From contig NZ_QNRC01000009.1 of the NCBI RefSeq assembly GCF_003709565.1, positions 102,298 through 166,297 of the forward strand: a stretch of DNA of 64,000 bases. Reading direction: 5' to 3'. Positions 25,389 through 33,622 of this stretch are shown one piece after another. Positions within the stretch are counted from its first letter, which is position 1. Each line of letters opens with the position of its first letter. This stretch comes from Paracoccus sigandri. Its GTDB lineage: Bacteria > Pseudomonadota > Alphaproteobacteria > Rhodobacterales > Rhodobacteraceae. Made by a program: the position numbers and the translations under genes. The notes beneath the pieces were generated by a model. That model saw only the letters and a program-made list of their open reading frames with translations, was not told the DNA's origin and searched no databases.

Positions 25389-26935
25389 GCGAAAGGCGTC
25401 GCGTAACCATCCATATCGGCCAGACCAAGGCCGGCAGCACCTCGTTCCAGAATTACATGGACAGCCAGCGCAAGGCGCTGATGATCGAGGGCACGCTTTT
25501 CCCGCAGTCGCCTCTGGGCCGCCAGAACCCTTATGACCGGGACCGGACACCGGGTCATATCGAACTGCTGCGCAAACTCGCCAGCGGCGACCTCGCCGAA
25601 TTCGAACGGGAGCTGGCCGACCACCCGCGCGCGCATGTCGTCCTCAGCATCGAGAACCTGTTCGTCGACCAGCCCGATGCCGCGCTCGCCCGCCTGGGCG
25701 ACTATTTCCGCAACTGGGATGTCCGGATCCTCGCCGTGCTGCGGCCGCAGCTGGACTGGCTGCGCTCGCGCCATGTCGAGAACGTGCTGAGCGGGTTTCA
25801 CAGCTCGACCGACGGTTTCGCGACCCATGTCCGCGCGGCGATGGACAGCGGCGCGCTGGATTACCGCGGGCGGCTGGCGCATCTCGGCGCGCTGCTGGGC
25901 GCGCGGCAGGTCCGGGCGATCCGATTTCAAGACGATGCGCGCCCGCTGGTGCCGCGCTTCCTGGAGGCGCTCGGCCTGCCGCTGACCGATCCCGGACTGG
26001 CGCAGCAGATCCACGCGAACCGGCGCGAGAAGGCGCCGGTCCTGATCGAGGCGAAGCGGCGGCTGAACAGTCTGACCGGCGCGCTTCGGCTGACCGAGCG
26101 GCTGGAGCTGGAACACCGGCTGCGCCAGGCGGCAGCGCGGATCAACGGCGGCGAAGGTGAGTCGCTGCCGGAGGTCCCGCTGAGCGCGGAAGAGCTGGAG
26201 CTGCTGCAGGCCGGCAACGACGCCCTGCTGGCCGAGGGCATCCTGGATGCGCCGCTGGACCTGGGCCAGCCGGGGGAACCGGCGCGGCCGCCTGAGCCCC
26301 GGACGCGCGAGGCGACCGACAGCCTGTTCGCCGAGGGGCTGACCCTGGCCACCCGCATCGCCCGGCGGGCGGGGGATCCGGCGCGTTTCGCGGGCTCGGC
26401 GCTGGGGCTGTCGCGGGAACAGATCGCGGCCATTCGCGAGGCGGTCGCGCGCCATCCGGTGTCGCTGCACCTCGATGCGCCGGAAAGCGCGACGCTGGCC
26501 GCCTGCAGCGAGGGGCGGCTGGTCGCCCTGCTGCTGCCGCAGCGCCGCGAGGCCTGGCCCGCCATGGCGCGCCTCGACCGGCTGGAAACCGCCTCGCCGC
26601 TGATCGCGGTTGCGCCCGATGCGAGCTGCGCCGATGATCCGGCGCTGTGCCTGGCGCGGTATCACCTGCCCTCTCCGGGGCTGATCGTCGCGGGGGCGGG
26701 AACCGGGGCCGGGATGCTGCGCGCCATCCTGGGCGGGATGGCGGCGGAAAGGGTGATCCTGCTGGGGGATGCGCGCCGCCATCTGCCGGAGCTGCCCACG
26801 GACGGCTGGCGGGGCCGGCCCCTGGGTGATGCGATGCTGCTGTCGCGCCGCCATGGCGCGGGCCATGCAGTTCCGGCGATGGCCGGCGGCGGCGTGGCGA
26901 GGCGCGGAAACGATCTGGAGGTCAGGTTTCGATGA
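25385..26935 (+). CDS. Sulfotransferase-like P-loop protein
   Basis: A 516-residue protein. HIGQTKAGSTSFQNYMD (10-26) resembles the 5-prime phosphosulfate loop of PAPS sulfotransferases, and the Leu-rich RPQLDWLRSRHVENVLSGF region (about 119-137) fits the same fold, which spans about residues 1-220. The C-terminal 250 residues are G+C-rich, Ala/Arg-rich and not recognised; they contain an IVAGAGTGAGMLRAILG stretch that could be another small ligand-binding fold. Lying inside the polysaccharide cluster, it may sulfate the glycan. It overlaps both neighbours by 4 bases. The function is inferred from one loop and the context. Confidence 0.6.
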   Translation: MSERRRVTIHIGQTKAGSTSFQNYMDSQRKALMIEGTLFPQSPLGRQNPYDRDRTPGHIELLRKLASGDLAEFERELADHPRAHVVLSIENLFVDQPDAALARLGDYFRNWDVRILAVLRPQLDWLRSRHVENVLSGFHSSTDGFATHVRAAMDSGALDYRGRLAHLGALLGARQVRAIRFQDDARPLVPRFLEALGLPLTDPGLAQQIHANRREKAPVLIEAKRRLNSLTGALRLTERLELEHRLRQAAARINGGEGESLPEVPLSAEELELLQAGNDALLAEGILDAPLDLGQPGEPARPPEPRTREATDSLFAEGLTLATRIARRAGDPARFAGSALGLSREQIAAIREAVARHPVSLHLDAPESATLAACSEGRLVALLLPQRREAWPAMARLDRLETASPLIAVAPDASCADDPALCLARYHLPSPGLIVAGAGTGAGMLRAILGGMAAERVILLGDARRHLPELPTDGWRGRPLGDAMLLSRRHGAGHAVPAMAGGGVARRGNDLEVRFR

Positions 26936-28215
26936 CGAGGATGCAATTGTCGCCGGCGGGGGAAGGCCTGCCCGACCGCCGCGAGGATCTTCTGTCTCCG
27001 GCGGCGGTCGAGACGCTGTTCTGGCAGCCGCGCTTCATCGCCGATCCCGCGCTGATGCTGCATGTGCCGCTGCTGTTCTGGCTGGCCGAGGCGGCCCGGC
27101 CCGCGCGGCTGGCGGTCCTGGGCGCGGGCGAGGGCGCGGCGCTGTTCGCGCTGTGCCAGGCGCTGGACAAGCTGAACATCGCCGGGCGCTGCGAGGGCAT
27201 CGGCTTCTGGACGGATGCCCGGACCGGCGCGCCGCTGGCCAGTCCGCCCGGCGCCATCCGCGACCATGCGCGCCAGCTCTATGCCGATCTGGCCCAGGTC
27301 CGGGCGGCGGCGGATGCCGGCGCGGCGCTTGACGGCTTCCGCGACGGCAGCCTGGACCTGCTGCTGGTCGACCTGTGCCGGCTGCCGGCGGGGGCCGCGC
27401 CCGATCTTGCCGAATGGCGGCGGGTGGTGAAGCGCGACGGGTTGCTGGTCCTGCACGGGATCGCGCAATCCGGCGCCGCCGGGACGGGCCGGCTGATCGA
27501 CCAGGGGCCGCGGCTGGAATTCCCCGACGGCGCCGGGCTGGCGCTGCTGCCGCAAGGCGAGGACCTTCCGCCCCGGCTGCGGGCGCTGATGCGTGCCGCC
27601 CCGGATGGCGTCGTCGCGGGCGAGATCGGCCTGGTCTTCCGCCGGCTGGGTCAGGGCCTGGAGGCGATGGCGCGGCAGGTGGCGGATGCGGCGCGGGCCG
27701 ATGCCGGCCAGAAGGCGCTGGCGGCGGCCCAGAAAGGCCAGGCCGAGGCCGAAAAGGCGCTGGCCGAGCTGCGCGATGCCTATGACAGCCACAGCCGCAG
27801 GCTGGGCGAATTGCAGGCCGAGTTGTTCTCGCTGCGCCACGAGACCGACCAGCTGCACGAGGATCTTGCCGCGCTGACCTGGCAACTGGAGGAAAGCCGC
27901 AGCAACGAGAAGGCGCAGCGCGAACGGGCCGAGACCGAGCGCGCGACCCGCTTCAGGGAGACCGCCGCGCTGACGGACTATCTGGAAGAGCTGCGCGACG
28001 GCGGCCCCGCGCTGGAGGAGCTGCGCGCGCAGCTGAAGCGCAGCGAGGAACGAAACGGCGGATTGCAGGCCGAACTGGGCGCGGCGCGGCAGGAGCTGGA
28101 GTCGCTGCGGGCGGAAAACAGGCGGCTGTCCGACTATACGGCGGAACTGCTGAACAGCACCTCGTGGCGGATCACCGCACCGATGCGCAAGGTCAAGGAT
28201 ACGTTCCGCGGCTGA
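26932..28215 (+). CDS. Methyltransferase-like domain fused to a long coiled coil
   Basis: A 427-residue protein. Residues about 45-220 resemble a class I SAM-dependent methyltransferase fold (LAVLGAGEGAALFAL at 60-74; LDLLLVDLCRLP; a later WRRVVKRDGLLVLHGI strand pattern), though the motif is degenerate. Residues about 235-405 form a coiled coil rich in Ala, Glu, Arg and Leu. The C terminus (NSTSWRITAPMRKVKD) is the short tail often found at the end of polysaccharide glycosyltransferases. This suggests a scaffolding or chain-length role with the neighbouring enzymes. The start overlaps the previous stop (ATGA). Confidence 0.65.
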   Translation: MTRMQLSPAGEGLPDRREDLLSPAAVETLFWQPRFIADPALMLHVPLLFWLAEAARPARLAVLGAGEGAALFALCQALDKLNIAGRCEGIGFWTDARTGAPLASPPGAIRDHARQLYADLAQVRAAADAGAALDGFRDGSLDLLLVDLCRLPAGAAPDLAEWRRVVKRDGLLVLHGIAQSGAAGTGRLIDQGPRLEFPDGAGLALLPQGEDLPPRLRALMRAAPDGVVAGEIGLVFRRLGQGLEAMARQVADAARADAGQKALAAAQKGQAEAEKALAELRDAYDSHSRRLGELQAELFSLRHETDQLHEDLAALTWQLEESRSNEKAQRERAETERATRFRETAALTDYLEELRDGGPALEELRAQLKRSEERNGGLQAELGAARQELESLRAENRRLSDYTAELLNSTSWRITAPMRKVKDTFRG

Positions 28216-28290
28216 TCCCGGATGGCCGGTCAGGCGTGCCCGCATTGACTTGCCCCGGCTCATGCGCGCAATTGCGCGAAAGGTAATCTG

Positions 28291-28848
28291 GTGGTGCAGA
28301 TGGATATGACGAACAACCTCTTCCTTGGCCCGGACGCCCAGGCCCGCTTCCTGATGCAGAGCCTGATGGCCCATGACGGCAAGGGCGAGATCACCCGGAC
28401 CGAGACCCATGTCATCGACGGCGTCCACCTGTCCAACGACCCCGAGGCCGAGATCACCGGCACCTATGAATCGCGGCCGGGCGAGCTGCTGCGGCTGAAG
28501 TCTGTCCCGCGCGGCGATGCGCGCCCCCGCTGGCAGGCGCTGCATGTGGCGATGGGCCCGGCGGACCTGTCCGAGGCCGGCGTGCTGGGCGTCGTGATCC
28601 GCAGCCGCGCGCCGGCCTCGATCACCACGCGGGTCTGCCTGCGCTCGGGCCGCGACGGCGCCTTCGTGGACAATTTCTTCGCCAAGTCGATGATCTCCTT
28701 CGCGCAGGAAAGCACGCATCTGGACGTCATCGACCTGGCGCGCACGCCCGACCTGCCGCGCAGCGCCCAATGGCGCGACCTGGTGCTGTTCTTCCGCGCC
28801 GGAGAGGTCGAGCTGGAACTTCTGGACCTGCGCCTGTTCATCGTATGA
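28291..28848 (+). CDS. Unknown polysaccharide-cluster protein
   Basis: A 185-residue protein of alternating polar and hydrophobic strands (QALHVAMGPADLSEAGVLGV, SITTRVCLRSGRDGAF, DLVLFFRAGEVELELLDLRL), suggesting a beta-sandwich such as a carbohydrate-binding module. No signal peptide or membrane segment is present. GTG 28291 was chosen because AAAGG lies 7 bases upstream; ATG 28300 is an alternative. Its stop overlaps the start of the following glycosyltransferase, so the two are coupled. No function is recognised. Confidence 0.6.
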   Translation: MVQMDMTNNLFLGPDAQARFLMQSLMAHDGKGEITRTETHVIDGVHLSNDPEAEITGTYESRPGELLRLKSVPRGDARPRWQALHVAMGPADLSEAGVLGVVIRSRAPASITTRVCLRSGRDGAFVDNFFAKSMISFAQESTHLDVIDLARTPDLPRSAQWRDLVLFFRAGEVELELLDLRLFIV

Positions 28849-29849
28849 CAGCTTCCGCCCCTGCGGCCGGCTCTGATCTGGCGATCGTGATCCCGGTCTG
28901 GAACCTGCCCGACGACCTGTCCGCCCTGCTGGCGCAGGTCGCCGCGATGGGCATCTTCGCGCAGGTGATCGTCGTCGACGACGCCTCGGACCCGCCCTGC
29001 GACCCCGCGGCCTTGGGCTTCGACCGGGACCGGCTGGGCGCGGCCCTGGTCTATCTGCGCAGCCACCAGCGCCGGGGCGCCGGCCATGCGCGCAATATCG
29101 GGCTTCAGCGGGTGACGGCGGCCAATGTGCTGTTCTTCGATGCCGACGACCAGCTTGCCCCCGACCTGGCCGCGATCTGGCACCGCCACGCCGCCGATCC
29201 CGAGGGCCTTCCCGACTTCACCATCTTTCGCCACAACGACACCCGCGTGCAGGCGAAGGAGGGCCGCGACGGCTCTTTCCAGGCCGAGGAAGAGCTGTGG
29301 GACCGGGCGCTCGGCAATGCCGGGCTGCTGTTTCTGAACCGCGACGAGCGCGCGCTCCTCAGCACCATCAGCGCCTATCCCTGGAACAAGATCTACCGCA
29401 CCGCCTTCCTGCGCGACCATGCCATCACCTGTTCGGAAACGCCGGTGCATAACGACATCCGCCTGCATTGGCTCAGCTTCGCCCATGCGCGGCGGGTGCT
29501 GGCGATGCGCCTGATCGGCGCCACCCATGTGATCGGGGGGCGCGACCACCACCTGACGGCGCGGCGCGGGCCCGAGCGGCTGTGCCTGTTCGAGATCCTG
29601 GCCGACCTGACCCCACGGCTGCGCGAGGCGCCGGACCATCTGCGGCTGATGCGGCAATTCATCCGCTTCACCGACAACATCTGCCGGTGGAACCTGCGCC
29701 AGATCGACCCGGACCTGTCCGCGCGCTTCCGGCAGCTGACCCGCCGCGCCTATCTGGATTTCCGCCCCGAGGAATTCATCCTGTTTGCGCAGGAAAATCC
29801 CGAGCAGGCGGAGCGCATGGTGGATTTCCTGATCCGAGAGGGGCACTGA
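28845..29849 (+). CDS. Family 2 glycosyltransferase
   Basis: A 334-residue GT-A enzyme: LAIVIPVWNLPDDLSALLAQ near the N terminus, VIVVDDASDPP, GHARNIGLQ and FFDADDQLAPD (the metal-binding Asp-x-Asp), then an acceptor domain with the PWNKIYRTAFLRDH motif often seen in CDP-glycerol or capsule glycosyltransferases. ATG 28845 overlaps the previous stop codon; the frame is open upstream but that stretch lies inside the previous gene. The sugar specificity is unknown. Confidence 0.85.
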   Translation: MTASAPAAGSDLAIVIPVWNLPDDLSALLAQVAAMGIFAQVIVVDDASDPPCDPAALGFDRDRLGAALVYLRSHQRRGAGHARNIGLQRVTAANVLFFDADDQLAPDLAAIWHRHAADPEGLPDFTIFRHNDTRVQAKEGRDGSFQAEEELWDRALGNAGLLFLNRDERALLSTISAYPWNKIYRTAFLRDHAITCSETPVHNDIRLHWLSFAHARRVLAMRLIGATHVIGGRDHHLTARRGPERLCLFEILADLTPRLREAPDHLRLMRQFIRFTDNICRWNLRQIDPDLSARFRQLTRRAYLDFRPEEFILFAQENPEQAERMVDFLIREGH

Positions 29850-29850
29850 C

Positions 29851-30963
29851 ATGGCGATCAGCTTCATCGTCACCATCCGCGACGTCGCCCCTACCATCAC
29901 GGACTGCCTGGCCGACCTCGCCGCCGTGGCGCGCGCCAGGGATGAGGTGATCCTTGTCGATGACGGCTCGCAGGACGGCACGGTCGATGCCGCCACGGCA
30001 TGCCTCGCGGATCCCGGCTTCGCCGAGGGCGTCGCCGTCAACCCGATCTGGCTGGGCACCCGCACGCCGGGCGGGATCGGCATCCGCGCCAATGTCGGCC
30101 TGTCGGCGGCAAGCCGCGAGACGGTCGTCTTCGTCGATGGCGACGGCCGGATCCAGCACGACGGCTTCCAGCGCGCCCGCGCCCATTGGGTGATGCACCC
30201 GGCCGACATCCTGCTGACCGGCTATCAGGAGCTGGACCCCTCCGGCGCGGCCACCCGGCCGGCCGCCGAGGCGCGATGCTGGAACCAGCTGGACCGCGCC
30301 GCCAGCCTTGCCCGCCTGCGCGATCAGGCGCTGGCCTTCGCCGCCGCGCCCTGGCGGGTCTTCCATCGCCGCACCTTTCTGGAACGGCACGGCTTGCGCT
30401 TTTCCGAAACGGATGCGCCGCTGGCCGAGGTTCCCTTCCACTGGGCCACCTGCCTTGCCGCCGACAGCATCGGCTTCCTCGATACCGTGACCTGCCATCG
30501 CCCGGTGCCACCCGAGGACAGCCTCGATCCGGCCGCCGTCTTCACCCGCTTCGCCGCGATCCTGGAGCTGCTGCCGGCGGACGAATTGGCGCTTCAGGAA
30601 ACCGCCGCATGCTGGCTGCTGGATCGCATGGAGGCGCAGGCCGGGCACCTGCCCGCCACCGGCCTGCACGCCTATGCCACCGCGGGCGCGACGGCCTTGG
30701 CCGCGATCGCCGATCCGGTCTGGGCGCGGCTGGCCGCGCGCCATGGCGACAGGCCCATCTGGACCGAGGCATTGCGGCTGCGGGCGGGCGACATCTGGGG
30801 CCAGCTCGATGCCTGGGACCGGGCGGCGCTGGACCGGCGGATCGCGCGGATCGAGGCGCGGGCCGAGGGTTCCGAGCGGACGCTGGAGCGCGCGGGCCGG
30901 GACCTGCGCGCCCTTGCCGCAAGCCGGGCCTTCGCGGCGATCCAACAGCTTGAGCGCGGGTGA
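29851..30963 (+). CDS. Family 2 glycosyltransferase-like protein
   Basis: A 370-residue protein with a GT-A core: ISFIVTIRDVAPTITDCLAD, VILVDDGSQDGTVD and VVFVDGDGRIQ, where Asp-Gly-Asp replaces the usual Asp-x-Asp. It continues with WRVFHRRTFLERHGLRF, similar to the preceding gene, and ends in a basic helical tail (ERTLERAGRDLRALAASRAF). It begins 1 base after the previous stop. It is probably the second of a pair of related enzymes acting on the same glycan. Confidence 0.8.
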   Translation: MAISFIVTIRDVAPTITDCLADLAAVARARDEVILVDDGSQDGTVDAATACLADPGFAEGVAVNPIWLGTRTPGGIGIRANVGLSAASRETVVFVDGDGRIQHDGFQRARAHWVMHPADILLTGYQELDPSGAATRPAAEARCWNQLDRAASLARLRDQALAFAAAPWRVFHRRTFLERHGLRFSETDAPLAEVPFHWATCLAADSIGFLDTVTCHRPVPPEDSLDPAAVFTRFAAILELLPADELALQETAACWLLDRMEAQAGHLPATGLHAYATAGATALAAIADPVWARLAARHGDRPIWTEALRLRAGDIWGQLDAWDRAALDRRIARIEARAEGSERTLERAGRDLRALAASRAFAAIQQLERG

Positions 30964-30997
30964 CGCCTGCGCAGGACAAGGGGGAAGGGCAGCGGCC

Positions 30998-32164
30998 ATG
31001 AAGATCACCGTCGCGGGCATCGGCTATGTCGGGCTGTCCATCGCGCTTCTGATCGCGCGCCGGCACCGGGTCGTGGCGCTGGATGTCGATGCGGCGCGGG
31101 TGGCGGCGGTGAATGCCGGCCGCTCGCCGGTCAAGGATGCCGAGATCGAGGCGATGCTGGCCCAGGGCGTGCCGCATCTGCAGGCGACGACCGATGCGGC
31201 GCAGGCGATGGCGGATGCCGATTTCGTCGTCATCGCCACGCCCACCTCCTACGACCCGGAAACGGACCGCTTCGACACCGCCTCGGTCGAGGCGGTCGCG
31301 GCAAGCGCCCGGCAGCTTGCCCCCGGCGCGACCATCGTGGTCAGATCGACCGTGCCCGTGGGCTTCACCGACGCGCTGAACGCCAGGCTGGGCACCGACC
31401 GGATCCTGTTCTCGCCCGAATTCCTGCGCGAGGGGCGCGCGCTTCACGACAACCTGCACCCCTCGCGCATCGTCGTCGGCGCGCGCAGCGAACCCGCCCG
31501 GCGCTTCGGCGAGCTGCTGCGCGCGGCGGCGCTGGATCCCGACGTGCCGCTGCTGCTGTGCGACGCGCGCGAGGCCGAGGCGATCAAGCTGTTCGCCAAT
31601 ACCTTCCTGGCGCTGCGCGTGGCCTTCTTCAACGAGCTGGACAGCTATGCCATGGCCCATGGGCTGAATGCGCGCGACATCGTCCAGGGCGTCTGCCTGG
31701 ATCCGCGCATCGGCGCGCATTACAACAACCCCTCCTTCGGCTATGGCGGCTATTGCCTGCCCAAGGACACGAGGCAGCTTCTGGCGAATTACGACCGGGT
31801 GCCGCAGAACCTGATCCGCGCGGTGATCGACGCCAACACCACGCGCATGGATGTCATCGCCGATGCCGTGATGGCGCGGAAACCCGCCCGGATCGGCATC
31901 TTCCGGCTAGTGATGAAGGCGGGGTCGGACAATTTCCGCGACAGCTCGGTCGCCGGCGTGATCGAGCGGCTGCGGGACAGGGGCGCGGAACTGGCGATCC
32001 ACGAGCCGCGGCTGAGCGGCACCGATTACCGGGGCATTCCGCTGATCGCCGACCTGGACCGCTTCAAGCGCGATTGCGACCTGATCGTCGCCAATCGCAT
32101 GACCCCGGCGCTGCGGGATGTCGCGGAAAAGGTCTTCACCCGCGACCTGTTCGGCGAGAACTGA
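30998..32164 (+). CDS. ugd: UDP-glucose 6-dehydrogenase (short type)
   Basis: A 388-residue enzyme oxidising UDP-glucose to UDP-glucuronate with two NAD. It has the Rossmann GIGYVGLS (7-14), Lys197 in AEAIKLFANTFLALRVAFFN and catalytic Cys253 in YGGYCLPKDT. The 388-residue length is the short enterobacterial Ugd class. ATG 30998 has AAGGGGGAAGGG upstream; earlier open frame overlaps the previous glycosyltransferase. It closes the polysaccharide cluster and, with the TviB-type enzyme at 20201, implies a polymer with more than one uronic acid. Confidence 0.92.
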   Translation: MKITVAGIGYVGLSIALLIARRHRVVALDVDAARVAAVNAGRSPVKDAEIEAMLAQGVPHLQATTDAAQAMADADFVVIATPTSYDPETDRFDTASVEAVAASARQLAPGATIVVRSTVPVGFTDALNARLGTDRILFSPEFLREGRALHDNLHPSRIVVGARSEPARRFGELLRAAALDPDVPLLLCDAREAEAIKLFANTFLALRVAFFNELDSYAMAHGLNARDIVQGVCLDPRIGAHYNNPSFGYGGYCLPKDTRQLLANYDRVPQNLIRAVIDANTTRMDVIADAVMARKPARIGIFRLVMKAGSDNFRDSSVAGVIERLRDRGAELAIHEPRLSGTDYRGIPLIADLDRFKRDCDLIVANRMTPALRDVAEKVFTRDLFGEN

Positions 32165-32171
32165 GCCAGCC

Positions 32172-32447
32172 TCAGCCCGCCTGTGCCCCGCCGCGTCGCG
32201 GGGCCGCGAAACGGGCACGGCTGAGGACCTGCCCCCCGGCATCCACGGTCAGGCGCAGGGCGCGGTCGCCCAGATAGAAGGTCAGGCGCCAGCGGCCGGC
32301 ATCGGCCTCGATCCCCTCTTCGCAGCGGCTGGTGATGCGCCCGTCGCGCATGAAGGCCGCGACCTGGGCCGCATCGATCCCGAAGCCGTCGGCGATCATC
32401 GCCGCATCGACCTCGAAGCGGTTGTCGTCGTGACGGATGGCGGGCAT
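32172..32447 (-). CDS. Small conserved protein, DUF6522-like
   Basis: A 91-residue protein: FEVDAAMIADGFGIDAAQVA near the N terminus, RDGRITSRCEEGIEADAGRW in the middle (one Cys) and LTFYLGDRALRLTVDAGG, a beta-rich end. The pattern resembles small DUF6522 proteins of alphaproteobacteria; the family name is from memory. ATG 32447 is supported by AGGAGGGG 5 bases upstream. It lies tail to tail with ugd (7-bp gap) and downstream of the ectoine operon terminator. No function is known. Confidence 0.7.
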   Translation of the reverse strand: MPAIRHDDNRFEVDAAMIADGFGIDAAQVAAFMRDGRITSRCEEGIEADAGRWRLTFYLGDRALRLTVDAGGQVLSRARFAAPRRGGAQAG

Positions 32448-32568
32448 CGCATCCCCTCCTGCGCTGGACGGATCGGCTGCGCCGTCGGGCGGGCGGCGAC
32501 GCAACCCTCTGCCCATCAGATGCGATGCGCGGACCATGGGTGCAAGACCCGCGGCCCGCGCGCCGGGA

Positions 32569-32609
32569 AAAGAAGGAACAGGTCCCGGCCAGGGCGGGCC
32601 AGCCGGGAC
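32569..32609 (-). terminator. Terminator of the ueh-eut-doe operon
   Basis: Read on the minus strand, GTCCCGGC pairs with GCCGGGAC (plus-strand 32602-32609 and 32582-32589) around a 12-base loop, followed by CTGTTCCTTCTTTTCC. It stands 14 bases after the doeB stop codon. Confidence 0.7.
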
Positions 32610-32623
32610 GATATCCCCGAAGA

Positions 32624-33622
32624 TCAGCCCGCCGCGATATCGGCGATCACCGCAAGGCAGTCGCCGCTCTGGACCAGGCCGGGGAAATGGCGCGCGGCGA
32701 TCACGCCGTCGCGATTGGCAAGAACCTCGACCGGGGCGGTGCCGGTGCGGTCGGGCGGCCAGATCCGCGCGATGGGCTGGCCGGCGCGGACCCGATCGCC
32801 CAGATCGGCCAGCGGATGGATCAGCCCGTCGCGGGTGGCGAAGTGGAAGCAATCCTCGGCCGGCATGTCCAGCATGATGCTGTCGCCCTCGCGCTCGATC
32901 TCGCCCGCCAGGATGCCCGCGTGGCGCAGCACGTTCCGCGCCCCCCGGATCGCGATCGCGGCCGAGCGCGCGGTGGCCGTGCCGCCGCCGCCCAGTTCGG
33001 TGGTGACGAAGACCTTGCCCTGCGATTCCACCGCCGTGTCGAACATGCCGACCGCGTCGATTTCCAGCATCATCATGCTGTAGGGCGCGGCGAAGGCCCG
33101 GACCGCCGCCACGCAACCCGCCTGCTGGTCCTGGTCCTCCAGGTAATGCGCCGCCGCATAGGGCAGGAAGTCCAGCGTCTTGCCGCCCGAGTGGTAGTCC
33201 AGCACCAGATCCGCCATCGGCACCAGCACATCGTTGAAATAGCTGGCGATCTTCTGGGTCGGGCTGCCATCCGCCCGGCCCGGAAAGCAGCGGTTCATGT
33301 TCACCTGGTCGATCGGGCTGACCCGCGCCCCGGCCCGGAAGGCGGGATAGTTCAGATAGGGCACGATGATGACCCGGCCGCTGACATCGGCCGGATCGAT
33401 CTCCCATGCCAGCTGCTGCAGCGCGATGGGCCCCTCGTATTCGTCGCCGTGATTGCCGCCGGTCAGAAGCGCCGTCGGTCCTTCGCCATTGGCGATCACC
33501 GTCAGCGGGATCATCACGCTGCCCCAGGCGCTGTCGTTGCGCGAATAGGGCAGGCGCAGGAAGCCATGCGCCTTGCCGGAGGCGTCCAGCGCGATGGTCG
33601 GGTGGATCGGATGGGCGCTCAT
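32624..33622 (-). CDS. doeB: N-alpha-acetyl-L-2,4-diaminobutyrate deacetylase
   Basis: A 332-residue zinc hydrolase of the succinylglutamate desuccinylase/aspartoacylase family. It has GGNHGDEYEGP (His58, Glu61) and LDYHSGG (His144) for zinc binding, and a C-terminal beta-domain. DoeB (EutE) releases acetate from the product of ectoine hydrolysis to give L-2,4-diaminobutyrate. ATG 33622 overlaps the doeA stop by 4 bases. It is the last gene of the minus-strand operon. The gene order after eutABC-doeA makes the assignment firm. Confidence 0.93.
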   Translation of the reverse strand: MSAHPIHPTIALDASGKAHGFLRLPYSRNDSAWGSVMIPLTVIANGEGPTALLTGGNHGDEYEGPIALQQLAWEIDPADVSGRVIIVPYLNYPAFRAGARVSPIDQVNMNRCFPGRADGSPTQKIASYFNDVLVPMADLVLDYHSGGKTLDFLPYAAAHYLEDQDQQAGCVAAVRAFAAPYSMMMLEIDAVGMFDTAVESQGKVFVTTELGGGGTATARSAAIAIRGARNVLRHAGILAGEIEREGDSIMLDMPAEDCFHFATRDGLIHPLADLGDRVRAGQPIARIWPPDRTGTAPVEVLANRDGVIAARHFPGLVQSGDCLAVIADIAAG

